64,000 nucleotides of DNA from Streptomyces albofaciens JCM 4342 (GTDB taxonomy: Bacteria; Actinomycetota; Actinomycetes; Streptomycetales; Streptomycetaceae): contig NZ_PDCM01000002.1 in the NCBI RefSeq assembly GCF_008634025.1, positions 2,505,001 to 2,569,000 on the forward strand, written 5' to 3'. Positions 35,370-43,932 of the stretch are shown here, in pieces; the stretch's first letter is position 1, and each line of letters begins with the position of its first letter. Both the position numbers and the translations under genes were made by a program. The notes under the pieces are model-generated. The model was not told the DNA's origin. It saw nothing but the letters and a program-made list of their open reading frames with translations, and searched no databases.

Positions 35370-35660
35370 TCAGCTCCAGATCTGCGCGTTCTTGGACTCG
35401 GTGCTCTGGTAGTTCTGAGCGGCCTGGTCCAGGGCCTTGGCGATGGCTTCCAACGTCGAGTGCAGGGAAGCGGCGCGCTGGTCCCACTCGCGCTGACGGG
35501 CCTGGTAGCCCTCCTGCGCGGAACCTTCCCAGCTGGCGGCGATCTTCTTGACGCCCGACTCGAGGTCGTCGAGCTGGGTACGGATGTTGTTGGCCGTTCC
35601 GCGCACGTCGGAGGCGGCCTGGGAGATCGTCGCGAAATTGACGAGGATCTGGCCGGACAT
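35370..35660 (-). CDS. esxA: WXG100 protein, EsxA-type
   Basis: 96 residues, typical WXG100 helical hairpin with W44-E45-G46 (AASWEGSAQEGYQ) and a C-terminal YQSTE (Y84-E88) secretion motif. Forms the secreted heterodimer with the upstream gene product; such Streptomyces Esx proteins influence development. The ATG at 35660 has GGAG 5 bases upstream. EsxA/EsxB naming follows gene order by the mycobacterial convention and is arbitrary here. Confidence 0.9.
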   Translation of the reverse strand: MSGQILVNFATISQAASDVRGTANNIRTQLDDLESGVKKIAASWEGSAQEGYQARQREWDQRAASLHSTLEAIAKALDQAAQNYQSTESKNAQIWS

Positions 35661-35712
35661 ATGGTCTCCTCAGGGAGTTGATCTGGTCGATTCACACGCC
35701 GCGGCAGAACGG

Positions 35713-35743
35713 CCGGCCCGGAGCCGCCGAGGCGGTGGGCCGG
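35713..35743 (-). ncRNA. Stem-loop in the esxB-esxA spacer
   Basis: Two-part stem: outer CCGGCCC/GGGCCGG (35713-35719, 35737-35743) and inner CCGCC/GGCGG with a two-base loop. It lies in the 131-base spacer of the esxBA transcript. Possible role in differential mRNA stability. Confidence 0.4.
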
Positions 35744-35791
35744 TGTGCGCTACGGCGAAGTGGGCGCGCCGCGGTGGGCGGCGCGGTCCCG

Positions 35792-36115
35792 TCATCCGAA
35801 GGGCGAGGCCTGCGCGGAGACGTGGGACATCGACTGGGCCTGCTCCTCTTCCGAGGCCACGTAGTTCTTCGTGGTGGCGTCGATCGCTTCCTTGATCTCG
35901 TTCAGCAGCTGGTTCAGGCGGTTGGCGTCGTCATTGACCTGAGACTGCAGCTGGTGGTACGAGGAGGCCGCAGCACCCTTCCACCCAGACGTGATGCCCT
36001 CGACGACCCCGTTCAGACGAGAGATCTCGCCCTGGATCGACTGGTTGACGGAGGCGATACGGCCGCTGAATGCGACCATCTCCTCCTCAGTGGTTGTGAA
36101 CTGCTGACCTGCCAT
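35792..36115 (-). CDS. esxB: WXG100 protein, EsxB-type
   Basis: 107 residues; WXG100 hairpin with W45-K46-G47 (TSGWKGAAASSYHQ) and YVASE (Y85-E89), ending AQASPFG. Likely heterodimer partner of the downstream 96-residue protein and the substrate recognised by the last EccC ATPase domain. The ATG at 36115 has GGGGGA 9 bases upstream. First gene of the esx transcript, with a promoter and a dyad upstream. Confidence 0.9.
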   Translation of the reverse strand: MAGQQFTTTEEEMVAFSGRIASVNQSIQGEISRLNGVVEGITSGWKGAAASSYHQLQSQVNDDANRLNQLLNEIKEAIDATTKNYVASEEEQAQSMSHVSAQASPFG

Positions 36116-36206
36116 AAGTCAACGTCCCCCATGAGACTCGTACGTCGTACCGGGGGCGCGCGTGAAGTCAGCCCCCGGTCGGCATCTTCTGTCGACGCCT
36201 CCCGCC

Positions 36207-36236
36207 ACTTTAACCACTCCATACGCCCGCCCCCAA
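36207..36236 (-). promoter_or_regulatory. Candidate esxBA promoter
   Basis: On the minus strand TTGGGG (36236-36231) and TAAAGT (36212-36207) with an 18-base spacer. The start site would be near 36200, giving a leader of about 85 bases. Confidence 0.4.
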
Positions 36237-36249
36237 CAGCGGGTGGGCG

Positions 36250-36268
36250 GTTGTGACGGGATCACAAC
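36250..36268. promoter_or_regulatory. Perfect dyad upstream of esxBA
   Basis: Inverted repeat GTTGTGA-CGGGA-TCACAAC (7-bp arms, 5-base centre). It lies just upstream of the candidate -35 box, centred roughly 60 bases before the predicted start, in the position of an activator site. AT-richer than its surroundings. Confidence 0.5.
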
Positions 36269-36388
36269 AAAGCCAACTGTCCGACCGGGAATGCCGATTT
36301 GATGGAAACGGACAGATGCATTTCTTTCGGTCAGCGCTGCCGGTGCAGCGGCACCCACGGATGTGAAGAAGAAGTGAGAGTGTCGGGG

Positions 36389-38017
36389 TCAGGAGCTCTG
36401 TGGCTTCTTGGCGCTGTCGACGTCCAGCGAAGGCCCTTCGGACAGCAGCTGTGACCACGCCTTGTCGACCGTCGGCGGGTGCACGCTCTCGTATCCGAGG
36501 TGGATCTGCGCCTGGTCGCGCTCCTTCTCGGCATTGCCCGCCTTGGTGGCGCTGTCGTTGCTGCGCGGCACCGAATAACGCAGCCCGGTGTCGGTCACCA
36601 GGAAGAGCGGGCCTTCCTTGGCATTGCCCGTCACCTGCTGGTACAGCAGGCCGCTGCCAGGCGTTACGTACGAAGCCGAACCGGAGGCGATGGCGGCCGG
36701 GTAGTCCTTGCCGACCCAGGTGGTCATCTTCGGTACGGCGCCGTCGAAACCGAGCGCCTTGCTCGCGCCGTTCGCGTACTCCGTGCTGGTGCCGTGGTAG
36801 ACGCTGCAGGCGACGTCCGCGCCCTTGCCCGAGTCGCCGATGCCGGGGCTGCGCCGCGTCGCCGCGGCGTTGGCCATGGTGACAGCCTCGGAGGGCCACA
36901 GCGCCGTGCCCGGAACCTCTGACATGAACTGGACGACCTGGTCCTTGTCGTCACGCTTCGGGGTGATGCTGTCGGTGGAGACCGAGATCGCCTCCATCTT
37001 GTCGCCGCCCTTGTTGACGGCGGTCGCGTTCGGCCCCTCCAGCAGGAGCTTGGCCATGAAGTTCGAAACCTTCTCCAGGCCGTCGGCGGTCACCACGTAC
37101 TTCTGGTTGTCACCGGCCTTCAGGACGTTGCCGATGACGCTGTACTTGGCCGGCACGCCCTCGACGGGCGTGCGCGTGCCGGCCTTGTCCACCCGCGGCA
37201 TGATGAGCGGCGTCTGGCTCTTGATGAGGGTGTTCATCCATTCGGAGGTCACCTGCTGCGGCTGTGCGTCCCCGAAGATGACCTGGCGCAGCTTGTCGTC
37301 CTGCTGCTCCTTGACCGCAGGCGAGGGGGCCTTGCCGCCGAGCGCGTCGAACTTGAAGGCCACGCCGTTCTCGTCGACCAGGTACTTCTCTCCCTGCGGG
37401 TCCTGGACGTACAGCGCCTGATGCAGATCCAGCTTCCCCTGGTTCTCCACCCGTGCCTTGTCCTTGCCGCCCAGGACGAACACCGCCTGCTGCGACTTGC
37501 TGTTCTCGCCGCTGCCCGGGCGGTCGCAGACCGCCCAGACCTTCGGGGTGCCGGCCTCCTTGGCGGTGGGGAGGCGGTCGGGGGCGTACGGGATTCCGAT
37601 TGCGGGGCCGTGCGGGATTTTTCCGTCGAGTTCCTCTTCCTTCACCTTTACGACCTGAAACTTCTTCGGGTTCAGCAGGAGTTTCGCGGAGGCCAGGTTG
37701 AGGATCGGGTGCAGGAGTTTCTGGGTGCTGCCGTTTTCGCCCTTGCTGTTCAGGACGACATACCGGGTGGTGGACTTGTCGCCGACGATGACGTTTTGGG
37801 CGGGGGTGTCCCAGCCCTTCGGGGCGACCGGCTTGAGGATGCCGCAGGCGCCGAAGCCCACGGTCACGACCAGGCCGAGCAGGATGCTCGGGAGCACGGC
37901 CTTGAGAGGTCGCGGCGCACTCTCGATCGAGCCGTTCGGCAGCGGCTTCAGAAATGCCGCAGTCGTCCGCTTTCGAGCGAACGAATACGCATTCAGCTCG
38001 TCCCGACGTGATGCCAT
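36389..38017 (-). CDS. eccB: Type VII secretion protein EccB
   Basis: 542 residues. A short cytosolic N-terminus (MASRRDELNAYSFARKRTTA, characteristic of EccB), one transmembrane helix at about 40-62, then a large extracellular region of repeat domains with conserved cysteines in VWAVCDRPGSG and VACSVYHGT, expected to pair as in EccB1. Family length. The ATG at 38017 is chosen from the conserved N-terminus; the longer frame to 38068 is not needed. Divergent from eccE, with which it probably shares a regulatory region (38018-38233). Confidence 0.94.
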   Translation of the reverse strand: MASRRDELNAYSFARKRTTAAFLKPLPNGSIESAPRPLKAVLPSILLGLVVTVGFGACGILKPVAPKGWDTPAQNVIVGDKSTTRYVVLNSKGENGSTQKLLHPILNLASAKLLLNPKKFQVVKVKEEELDGKIPHGPAIGIPYAPDRLPTAKEAGTPKVWAVCDRPGSGENSKSQQAVFVLGGKDKARVENQGKLDLHQALYVQDPQGEKYLVDENGVAFKFDALGGKAPSPAVKEQQDDKLRQVIFGDAQPQQVTSEWMNTLIKSQTPLIMPRVDKAGTRTPVEGVPAKYSVIGNVLKAGDNQKYVVTADGLEKVSNFMAKLLLEGPNATAVNKGGDKMEAISVSTDSITPKRDDKDQVVQFMSEVPGTALWPSEAVTMANAAATRRSPGIGDSGKGADVACSVYHGTSTEYANGASKALGFDGAVPKMTTWVGKDYPAAIASGSASYVTPGSGLLYQQVTGNAKEGPLFLVTDTGLRYSVPRSNDSATKAGNAEKERDQAQIHLGYESVHPPTVDKAWSQLLSEGPSLDVDSAKKPQSS

Positions 38018-38108
38018 TGTTGCTTTCTCTCCCCGCCTGTCGGATCCACCGTGGACCGCCCCCGGCACTCAGGCCGCAGCGCCCTCTACTATGCCGTGTG
38101 TCGATCGA

Positions 38109-38123
38109 CCCGTACGGTACGGG
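38109..38123. promoter_or_regulatory. Short dyad in the eccB/eccE divergent spacer
   Basis: CCCGTAC-G-GTACGGG perfect inverted repeat, next to the small palindrome TCGATCGA (38101-38108). Possible operator; the CCGTACGG core is common in this genome, so weight is low. Confidence 0.3.
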
Positions 38124-38233
38124 TGCCACCTTCCGGCGCACCAGTCTCGACGACGGTACTGAGGCCGGGAAGACATACCGCTCAGAGGCACAATGCTCGG
38201 AGCCACATCATCAGTAGAGGAGCAGGCCGGGGG

Positions 38234-39616
38234 ATGTCCAGCGCCACCAGGGCTCGACGCCGCAATGGACGGCAACAGCAGCAACAGCCTTCCGCCGCGC
38301 CGCAATACGCGGGAAATGCGGGCCAAAACGGTATAGCTCCGGGCAATGGAGGAAATGGGAGCCGGGGTGGTGGTGCGGACCGGCCGGCCGGTCCGGTGGC
38401 GCCCCGGCTGCGCGCGCAGGCGGGCAGCATCGGCGGCGTCCGCGTGCAGCAGCTCGCGCTCATCGAGATCGCCGCGGCGCTGGTGCTGGTGGGCTGGACG
38501 ATCCACCCCGTCGCCCTGACCGTCGCCGCGGTGGTGGCGGCCGTCCTCGTCGTCTTCGCCCTCGGCCGGCGCCGGCGCGTCCCGCTGCCGGAGTGGATCA
38601 CGACGGTACGGGCGATGAAGCGCCGGGCCAAGCAGAGCGGTCCGGCCGGCGCCGCCGGCGGCGTGGACCCGGCCTTCGCGCCGCTGGTGGAGTGCGACCC
38701 GGCGCTGCGTACGTACGAGTACACCGACGCGGAGCAGCGGGCGATCGGCTTTGTCGGGGACGGTACGTTCCTGACCGCGATCGTCCAGGTGGAGGGCCGC
38801 GACGAGCCGCTGCGCCCGCAGAGCGGCAGCCGCCCGCTGCCGATGGATGTGCTGCACACCGCGCTGGACGTGGAGGACATCCACCTCGAATCGGTGCAGT
38901 TCGTGCAGTACACCCAGCCCGCGCCCGCCCCGCACCTGCCCGAACAGGCCGTCGCCGCCCGCTCCTACGCGCCGCTCCAGGCGCAGACCAAGACGCCGGC
39001 CCTGCAGCTGACCTGGATCGCGCTCAAGCTGGACCCGGAGCTGTGCGCCGAGGCCATCGAGGCGCGCGGCGGCGGCATCGACGGCGCCCAGCGGTCGCTG
39101 CTGCGCGCCGCCGACCAGCTCGTCAGCCGGCTCTCCGCGCACGGGGTACGGGCCCGGGTGCTCGCCGAGCGCGAGGTGGTGGCCGCGGTCGGCACCGCGG
39201 TGTGCGTCAGCCCGCGGGCCGCGAACGGCGCGATGGGCCGCGACGGCCGCGCCGCGCGCCGCACCCAGGAGACGGTGCGCGCGATGCGCTGCGACGACCG
39301 CTGGCACACCACGTACTGGATCGGCCGCTGGCCCCAGCTCGGCCGGGGCGGCACGCCGCTGGCGGGCATCGTCCAGCTGCTGACCAGCACCCCGGCGATG
39401 GCGAGCACCTTCGCGCTGACCGCCTCGCACGGCAGCGGCCGGGCGCCCGCCATCTCGGGCTACGTCCGCCTCTCGACCCGCAGCGAGAACGAACTGACCG
39501 CCGCGCAGAGCGAGTTGGAGCGCCGTTCCGGCTCGGTGAAGGTCGGGCTCGTACGGCTGGACCGCGAGCAGCTCCCCGGCCTCCTGGCCACGCTCCCCCT
39601 CGGAGGTACCCGCTGA
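38234..39616 (+). CDS. eccE: Type VII secretion protein EccE
   Basis: 460 residues. A Gln/Gly-rich cytosolic start, two adjacent transmembrane helices (about 66-83 and 88-105: IEIAAALVLVGWTIHPVALT, AVVAAVLVVFALGRR), then the conserved EccE domain with WITTVRAMKRR and LEVEDIHLESVQFVQY-like text. Peripheral membrane component of the ESX channel. The ATG at 38234 fits because GAGGAG precedes it, although the spacing is long. The stop overlaps the next ATG (TGATG). Confidence 0.88.
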   Translation: MSSATRARRRNGRQQQQQPSAAPQYAGNAGQNGIAPGNGGNGSRGGGADRPAGPVAPRLRAQAGSIGGVRVQQLALIEIAAALVLVGWTIHPVALTVAAVVAAVLVVFALGRRRRVPLPEWITTVRAMKRRAKQSGPAGAAGGVDPAFAPLVECDPALRTYEYTDAEQRAIGFVGDGTFLTAIVQVEGRDEPLRPQSGSRPLPMDVLHTALDVEDIHLESVQFVQYTQPAPAPHLPEQAVAARSYAPLQAQTKTPALQLTWIALKLDPELCAEAIEARGGGIDGAQRSLLRAADQLVSRLSAHGVRARVLAEREVVAAVGTAVCVSPRAANGAMGRDGRAARRTQETVRAMRCDDRWHTTYWIGRWPQLGRGGTPLAGIVQLLTSTPAMASTFALTASHGSGRAPAISGYVRLSTRSENELTAAQSELERRSGSVKVGLVRLDREQLPGLLATLPLGGTR

Positions 39617-40464
39617 TGGCGACGCCCACCTACCAGCCCCGCGCCACCCCGAGCAGCGACGGCTGGCGCAATCCCCCCATCGGCGGCGCGCCCTCGGGCG
39701 GCGGGCCGCGGCTCTCGCACGAGCCCCGTCCCGACGAGCGGCAGGCGGCGCCCACCGGGCCGCGCCCGCAGCCGGGCTTCGGCCTGCGCGGCCCGCGGCG
39801 CAGTCCGCACGTGCTCACCGCCGAGTCGCTCGCGTCGTTGACGCTGCCGGTCGCCGAGGACGGCGTCATCGTCGGCATCGACCCGCAGAACCGCCCCGCG
39901 GTGCTGAGCCTGCTGCGTCCCGGCCCGCTCGAAGTGGTGCTGGTGGGCAGCATGTGGCTGGCGCAGGTGCTGGCGCTGCGTACGGTCGCCACCGGCGCGC
40001 GGGTCGCCGTCGAGACCGCGCGGCCGCCGGCCTGGGCGCAGATGGCGCAGGCCGCGGGCGGCGGGCAGCAGTGCGTCTCGGTGCACGACGTACGGCAGAT
40101 CGCGCCGCAGGGGCCGTCGGTGTCCAGCCCGGTCCTGGTCGTACGGGACATGGGCGCGCGCCCGCCGCGCAACCAGCTGGCGCCGAGCCCCTGGCAGACC
40201 ACGCTGACCGTACTGCCCTTCCTGGGGCCGCGGTCGCCGCAGATGATGTCCCGCGCCGACCTGGTGTGCCTCCAGCGGCTGTCGCCGGAGGAGGCCGAGG
40301 TGGTGACGCGCACCATGCGGCTGCCCGCGCAGATAGGACAGGTGCTGCCGACGCTCAGCGACAACGCGATGCTCTGGTGCACGCGCGACAGCCACGAGTT
40401 CGTGATGACGCAGCCCACCGACGCGGAGACGCAGCTGCTCGGCCAGCCGCGCCGGATGGACTGA
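39616..40464 (+). CDS. Unknown ESX-locus protein coupled to eccE
   Basis: 282 residues. A Pro/Gly/Arg-rich N-terminus (1-65) precedes a compact domain rich in short beta strands and Rossmann-like text (EVVLVGSMWLAQVLALRTVA, VLVVRDMGARPP). No ATPase motif, signal peptide or membrane span is evident. It overlaps the eccE stop by one base and has GGAGG 9 bases upstream, so it is made with EccE. The conserved neighbour role suggests a cytosolic structural or regulatory partner of the core complex; that is inference. Confidence 0.75.
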   Translation: MATPTYQPRATPSSDGWRNPPIGGAPSGGGPRLSHEPRPDERQAAPTGPRPQPGFGLRGPRRSPHVLTAESLASLTLPVAEDGVIVGIDPQNRPAVLSLLRPGPLEVVLVGSMWLAQVLALRTVATGARVAVETARPPAWAQMAQAAGGGQQCVSVHDVRQIAPQGPSVSSPVLVVRDMGARPPRNQLAPSPWQTTLTVLPFLGPRSPQMMSRADLVCLQRLSPEEAEVVTRTMRLPAQIGQVLPTLSDNAMLWCTRDSHEFVMTQPTDAETQLLGQPRRMD

Positions 40465-40854
40465 CGCCCCGGCGGGGGCACTCACACGTACGGCGCGGGC
40501 GTCCGCGGGCCCCTCATGGGGTGGCCGCGGGCCCGCGCCCTCGTGTTGGCGTACCTGCCCACGCCCCCGTGACCGAGCCGGCCGGACCTGCGGCGGACGG
40601 CGCGCCGACGGGTGTGACCGGTGGTGCGCCGGGGGTTGCCAAGACGAGATGACATCGACTGCCGTTCGAGGCCGACTGTTGATTAGGCTGTATTGGAGAG
40701 CCGCAGGGGCACACCGACGGCTGCCGATACGGGGATGGAGACAGTTAGTGTTGGCGCTACCCGGGGTGGTGTGGTCCGACGTCCGCTACATCCGATTGAT
40801 CCGCCTGTATCCGGTCCTGCCGTTCAGGTGCGTTTCAGTACACCAGGAGGCACA
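40465..40854. other. Intergenic region before the EspI-like gene
   Basis: 390 bases. Contains a possible terminator (8-bp stem CGCGGGCC/GGCCCGCG, 40504-40511 and 40530-40537) and a -10-like TAGGCT at 40685-40690 upstream of the next gene. A 69-codon frame ending at 40858 overlaps the next start but has no ribosome binding site and looks like leader. Confidence 0.45.
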
Positions 40855-43800
40855 GTGAGGGAGCAGGAGGCTTTCCGTCCGGACGGGAACGATCCTGACG
40901 ACGACCAGTCCGAGTTCGATCTGACGGGTGAATTCAAGATCGATTTTGCGGCTCCGGCCTGGTACGCCAGCAATGACACCAGCGGCGGCGCCTCCACGGC
41001 GCCCGCCGCTTCGACACCTCCCGCCGCCACGCCTTCCACGCCGCCCACCGGCGCGCCGCTGACCGGGCCGTCGCAGGCGGGGCCCGCCCAGAGCGCCCCG
41101 CAGCAGCCCCAGCAGGGCGCGTCGATGCTGCCTGCCGCGCCGCCCGGGTTCCCGACGCTGCGGCCCGACGCCGACGCCGCCCCGGCGCCCGCGCCCACCA
41201 CGCCGCCGGTCGCACCCGCGCCCGTCGCGCCCGCGCCCGCGCCCGCGCCGACGGCTCCCGTGACTCCCCCGGCGCCGCCAGCGCCCGTGGCCGAAGCGGC
41301 GCCGGAGGCACCCGCCGAGTCCCCGGAGCCCGCGGAGGCGCCGTCGTCCGAGGCGCCCTCCTCCGGGAACGTACGGTCCGGCAGCGGCATCGACCCGTCG
41401 GCGTCGCTGTGGGACGACGACCCGGAACCCGAGCCGGAGCCCGAACCGGCCCCCGCGCCCGCTCCGGTGGAGACCGCCCCGGCCGAGGAAGCACCGGCCG
41501 CCGACGAGCCGCAGGCGGACGCCGCGGCGCAGTCGGGCGTCCCCGCCGAAGCCGAAGCGCCCGCTCCGGAGTTCACGCCTCAGCCGGCTCCGGAGGCCGA
41601 GGCACCGGTCGCCGCGCAGCAGGCACCCGTACAGCAGGTGCCCGCACAGCAGCCCCCTGTACAGCAGCAGCCCGCACCTGACGCGCAGCAGCCGGAGCCC
41701 CAGTCCCAGCCTCAGCAGGCCCCGCAGCCGCAGCAGGTTCCCCAGCAGCAGGCGCCCCAGCAGGGTGCGCCTTGGGGTGCTGCCGCCGGGCAGCAGGCAG
41801 GTGCGCCTGCGAATCTGCCGCCGCTGCCTCCGGAGTACCAGCCTGCGGACCCGCATGCGGCTCAGGCTCAGCAGCAGCCGTACCAGCAGCAGGCTCCGCA
41901 GACCCAGCAGCAGGGGTATGCGCAAGCACAGCCCCAGCAGCAACAACAGCAGTACCCCGGCTACCCCCAGCAGCAGGCACAGCAGCCGCAGGCCCAACAG
42001 CCCCAGCCGCCACAGCAGCAGACACCGGTACAGGCCCAGCAGCAGCCCGCGTACGGCTACCCGCAGCCCGCGTACGGGTATCCGCAGCCCCAGCAGGCCG
42101 CCCCGGCGCCGCAGCAGACCGACCTCAACTCCGCTGCCGCGCAAGGCGGTTATGGCTACCCGCAACAGGCCCAGCCTCAGCAGCAGACGCCGCAGCAGGC
42201 ACCCCCGCAGGCCCAGCAGCAGCCCGCGTACGGCTATCCGCAGCAGCAGGGTGGATACGGCTACCCGCAGGCCGCCCAGGGCTACCCGCAACAGGGCGCG
42301 CCCGCTCAGCAGCAGTACCCCGGCTACCCGCAGCAGCAGGCACAGCAGCCGCAGGCCCAACAGCCCCAGCCGCCGCAGCAGCAGACACCGCATCAGGCCC
42401 AGCCCCAGCAGGCCCAAGCCCAGGTCCCACAACAACAGCAACCGCAGCAGCCGCAGCCTCAGCAGCAGCCGCAAACCCCCACCCCCGTCCAGGGAACCGA
42501 CCCCAACGCCGCTGCCAACTACGCCCAGTACTCACCGCCGGGCCAGCAGCAGCCGCAGCAGCGGGCCGCCCCCGGCGCGCCCCTGGGCTACAGCGCCGCC
42601 GTCGAGCTGACCTCGGACCGGCTGCTGCGCAACCAGCCCAAGAAGAAGTCGAGCGCCAAGGCGCAGCCCTCGCGCTTCAAGCTGGGTGCGAAGAAGGAGG
42701 AGCAGGAGCGCCAGCGCAAGCTGGAGCTGATCCGTACGCCGGTGCTCTCCTGCTACCGGATCGCGGTCATCAGCCTCAAGGGCGGCGTCGGCAAGACCAC
42801 GACGACGACCTCGCTGGGCGCCACGCTCGCCGCCGAGCGCCAGGACAAGATCCTGGCCATCGACGCGAACCCGGACGCCGGCACGCTCGGCCGCCGGGTC
42901 CGCCGGGAGACCGGCGCGACCATCCGTGACCTGGTGCAGGCGATCCCGCAGCTGCACAGCTACATGGACATCCGCCGGTTCACCTCGCAGGCGCCGTCCG
43001 GCCTGGAGATCCTGGCCAACGACGTGGACCCGGCCGTCTCGACGACGTTCAACGACGACGACTACCGGCGGGCGATCGACGTCCTCGGCAAGCAGTACCC
43101 GATCATCCTCACCGACTCGGGCACGGGCCTGCTCTACAGCGCGATGCGCGGGGTGCTGGACCTCGCCGACCAGCTGATCATCATCTCCACGCCGTCGGTG
43201 GACGGCGCGAGCAGCGCCAGCACCACGCTGGACTGGCTGTCCGCGCACGGCTACGCCGACCTGGTCCAGCGCGGCATCACGGTGATCTCCGGGGTCCGCG
43301 AGACCGGCAAGATGATCAAGATCGACGACATCGTGTCGCACTTCGAGACCCGGTGCCGCGGTGTGGTCGTGGTCCCCTTCGACGAGCACCTGGCCGCCGG
43401 TGCCGAGGTCGATCTGGACATGATGCGCCCGAAGACCCGCGAGGCGTACTTCAACCTGGCCGCGCTGGTCGCCGAGGACTTCTCCCGGGCCCAGCAGGCG
43501 CAGGGCGTATGGAACGACCCCGCTGCCCAGCAGCAGATGCCGGGCGACCCGAACGCCCAGCAGTACGGGCAGCAGTACGGCCAGCAGGGTTACGCGCAGC
43601 CGGGCCAGGAGGCGCAGGGCCAGCCGCCCGCCGGGTACCCGCCGCAGCAGGGCGGGTGGACACAGCAGCCCCAGCACCCCCAGCAGCCGCAGGCCCAGCA
43701 GCCGCCGGCCGGCTGGCAGCAGCCGCCCCCGGACGCGCCGCAGATGCCCGGCCAGCCCGGTCTCCAGCCGGGCTGGACGCAGCAGCCTCCGCCGCAGTAG
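40855..43800 (+). CDS. EspI-like MinD/ParA-type ATPase with disordered Pro/Gln-rich arms
   Basis: 981 residues. The N-terminal ~630 residues are Pro/Ala/Glu then Gln/Pro/Tyr-rich. A P-loop ATPase follows (about 635-885) with the deviant Walker [10 protein letters not shown] (642-650), [11 protein letters not shown] (switch I/A' region) and IILTDSGTG (Walker B-like). The tail is again Gln/Pro-rich. This matches ESX-1 EspI (Rv3876)-type proteins, thought to regulate ESX activity. The GTG at 40855 has a perfect AGGAGG 4 bases upstream. It is followed by two tandem hairpins. An 81-bp direct repeat lies within the Gln-rich arm. Confidence 0.85.
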   Translation: MREQEAFRPDGNDPDDDQSEFDLTGEFKIDFAAPAWYASNDTSGGASTAPAASTPPAATPSTPPTGAPLTGPSQAGPAQSAPQQPQQGASMLPAAPPGFPTLRPDADAAPAPAPTTPPVAPAPVAPAPAPAPTAPVTPPAPPAPVAEAAPEAPAESPEPAEAPSSEAPSSGNVRSGSGIDPSASLWDDDPEPEPEPEPAPAPAPVETAPAEEAPAADEPQADAAAQSGVPAEAEAPAPEFTPQPAPEAEAPVAAQQAPVQQVPAQQPPVQQQPAPDAQQPEPQSQPQQAPQPQQVPQQQAPQQGAPWGAAAGQQAGAPANLPPLPPEYQPADPHAAQAQQQPYQQQAPQTQQQGYAQAQPQQQQQQYPGYPQQQAQQPQAQQPQPPQQQTPVQAQQQPAYGYPQPAYGYPQPQQAAPAPQQTDLNSAAAQGGYGYPQQAQPQQQTPQQAPPQAQQQPAYGYPQQQGGYGYPQAAQGYPQQGAPAQQQYPGYPQQQAQQPQAQQPQPPQQQTPHQAQPQQAQAQVPQQQQPQQPQPQQQPQTPTPVQGTDPNAAANYAQYSPPGQQQPQQRAAPGAPLGYSAAVELTSDRLLRNQPKKKSSAKAQPSRFKLGAKKEEQERQRKLELIRTPVLSCYRIAVISLKGGVGKTTTTTSLGATLAAERQDKILAIDANPDAGTLGRRVRRETGATIRDLVQAIPQLHSYMDIRRFTSQAPSGLEILANDVDPAVSTTFNDDDYRRAIDVLGKQYPIILTDSGTGLLYSAMRGVLDLADQLIIISTPSVDGASSASTTLDWLSAHGYADLVQRGITVISGVRETGKMIKIDDIVSHFETRCRGVVVVPFDEHLAAGAEVDLDMMRPKTREAYFNLAALVAEDFSRAQQAQGVWNDPAAQQQMPGDPNAQQYGQQYGQQGYAQPGQEAQGQPPAGYPPQQGGWTQQPQHPQQPQAQQPPAGWQQPPPDAPQMPGQPGLQPGWTQQPPPQ
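41947..42390 (+). repeat. 81-bp direct repeat in the Gln-rich arm
   Basis: Copies at 41947-42027 and 42310-42390 differ at only two positions (both synonymous) and encode the same [22 protein letters not shown] segment. Flanking sequence is also a degenerate CAG/CCG repeat. Confidence 0.85.
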
Positions 43801-43809
43801 CAGCGGCTG

Positions 43810-43883
43810 CCGCCGGGCTCCGGACGTCCGGGGCCCGGCGGCGCACACGACGAGGCCCGGCACTCCCCCGAGTGCCGGGCCTC
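43810..43883. terminator. Two tandem hairpins between convergent genes
   Basis: First stem CCGCCGGGCTCCGG/CCGGGGCCCGGCGG (43810-43823, 43828-43841; one G.T). Second stem is a perfect 14-bp GAGGCCCGGCACTC/GAGTGCCGGGCCTC (43852-43865, 43870-43883) with loop CCCC. Marks the boundary between the secretion locus and ribF. Confidence 0.9.
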
Positions 43884-43932
43884 TTCCCGTATGTCGTGGC
43901 GCCCGCTGACGGACGCCACCGCCTGCCGTCCG

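Noticed and set aside
36250..36268. CRP-type site (TGTGA-N6-TCACA)
   Set aside because: The spacer is five bases, not six, and the Streptomyces Crp consensus differs; reported only as an unassigned dyad.
35303..38233. A bldB-like (DUF397) gene near the esx genes
   Set aside because: I recall bldB lying near the ESX genes in S. coelicolor, but no DUF397-type text is visible in this window.
40649..40858. 69-codon frame before the EspI-like gene
   Set aside because: No ribosome binding site, ends overlapping the strongly supported GTG at 40855, composition like leader.
9950..43800. Genomic island or integrative element
   Set aside because: No integrase, transposase, tRNA target or direct-repeat borders were found, and the same arrangement is known to be typical of Streptomyces.
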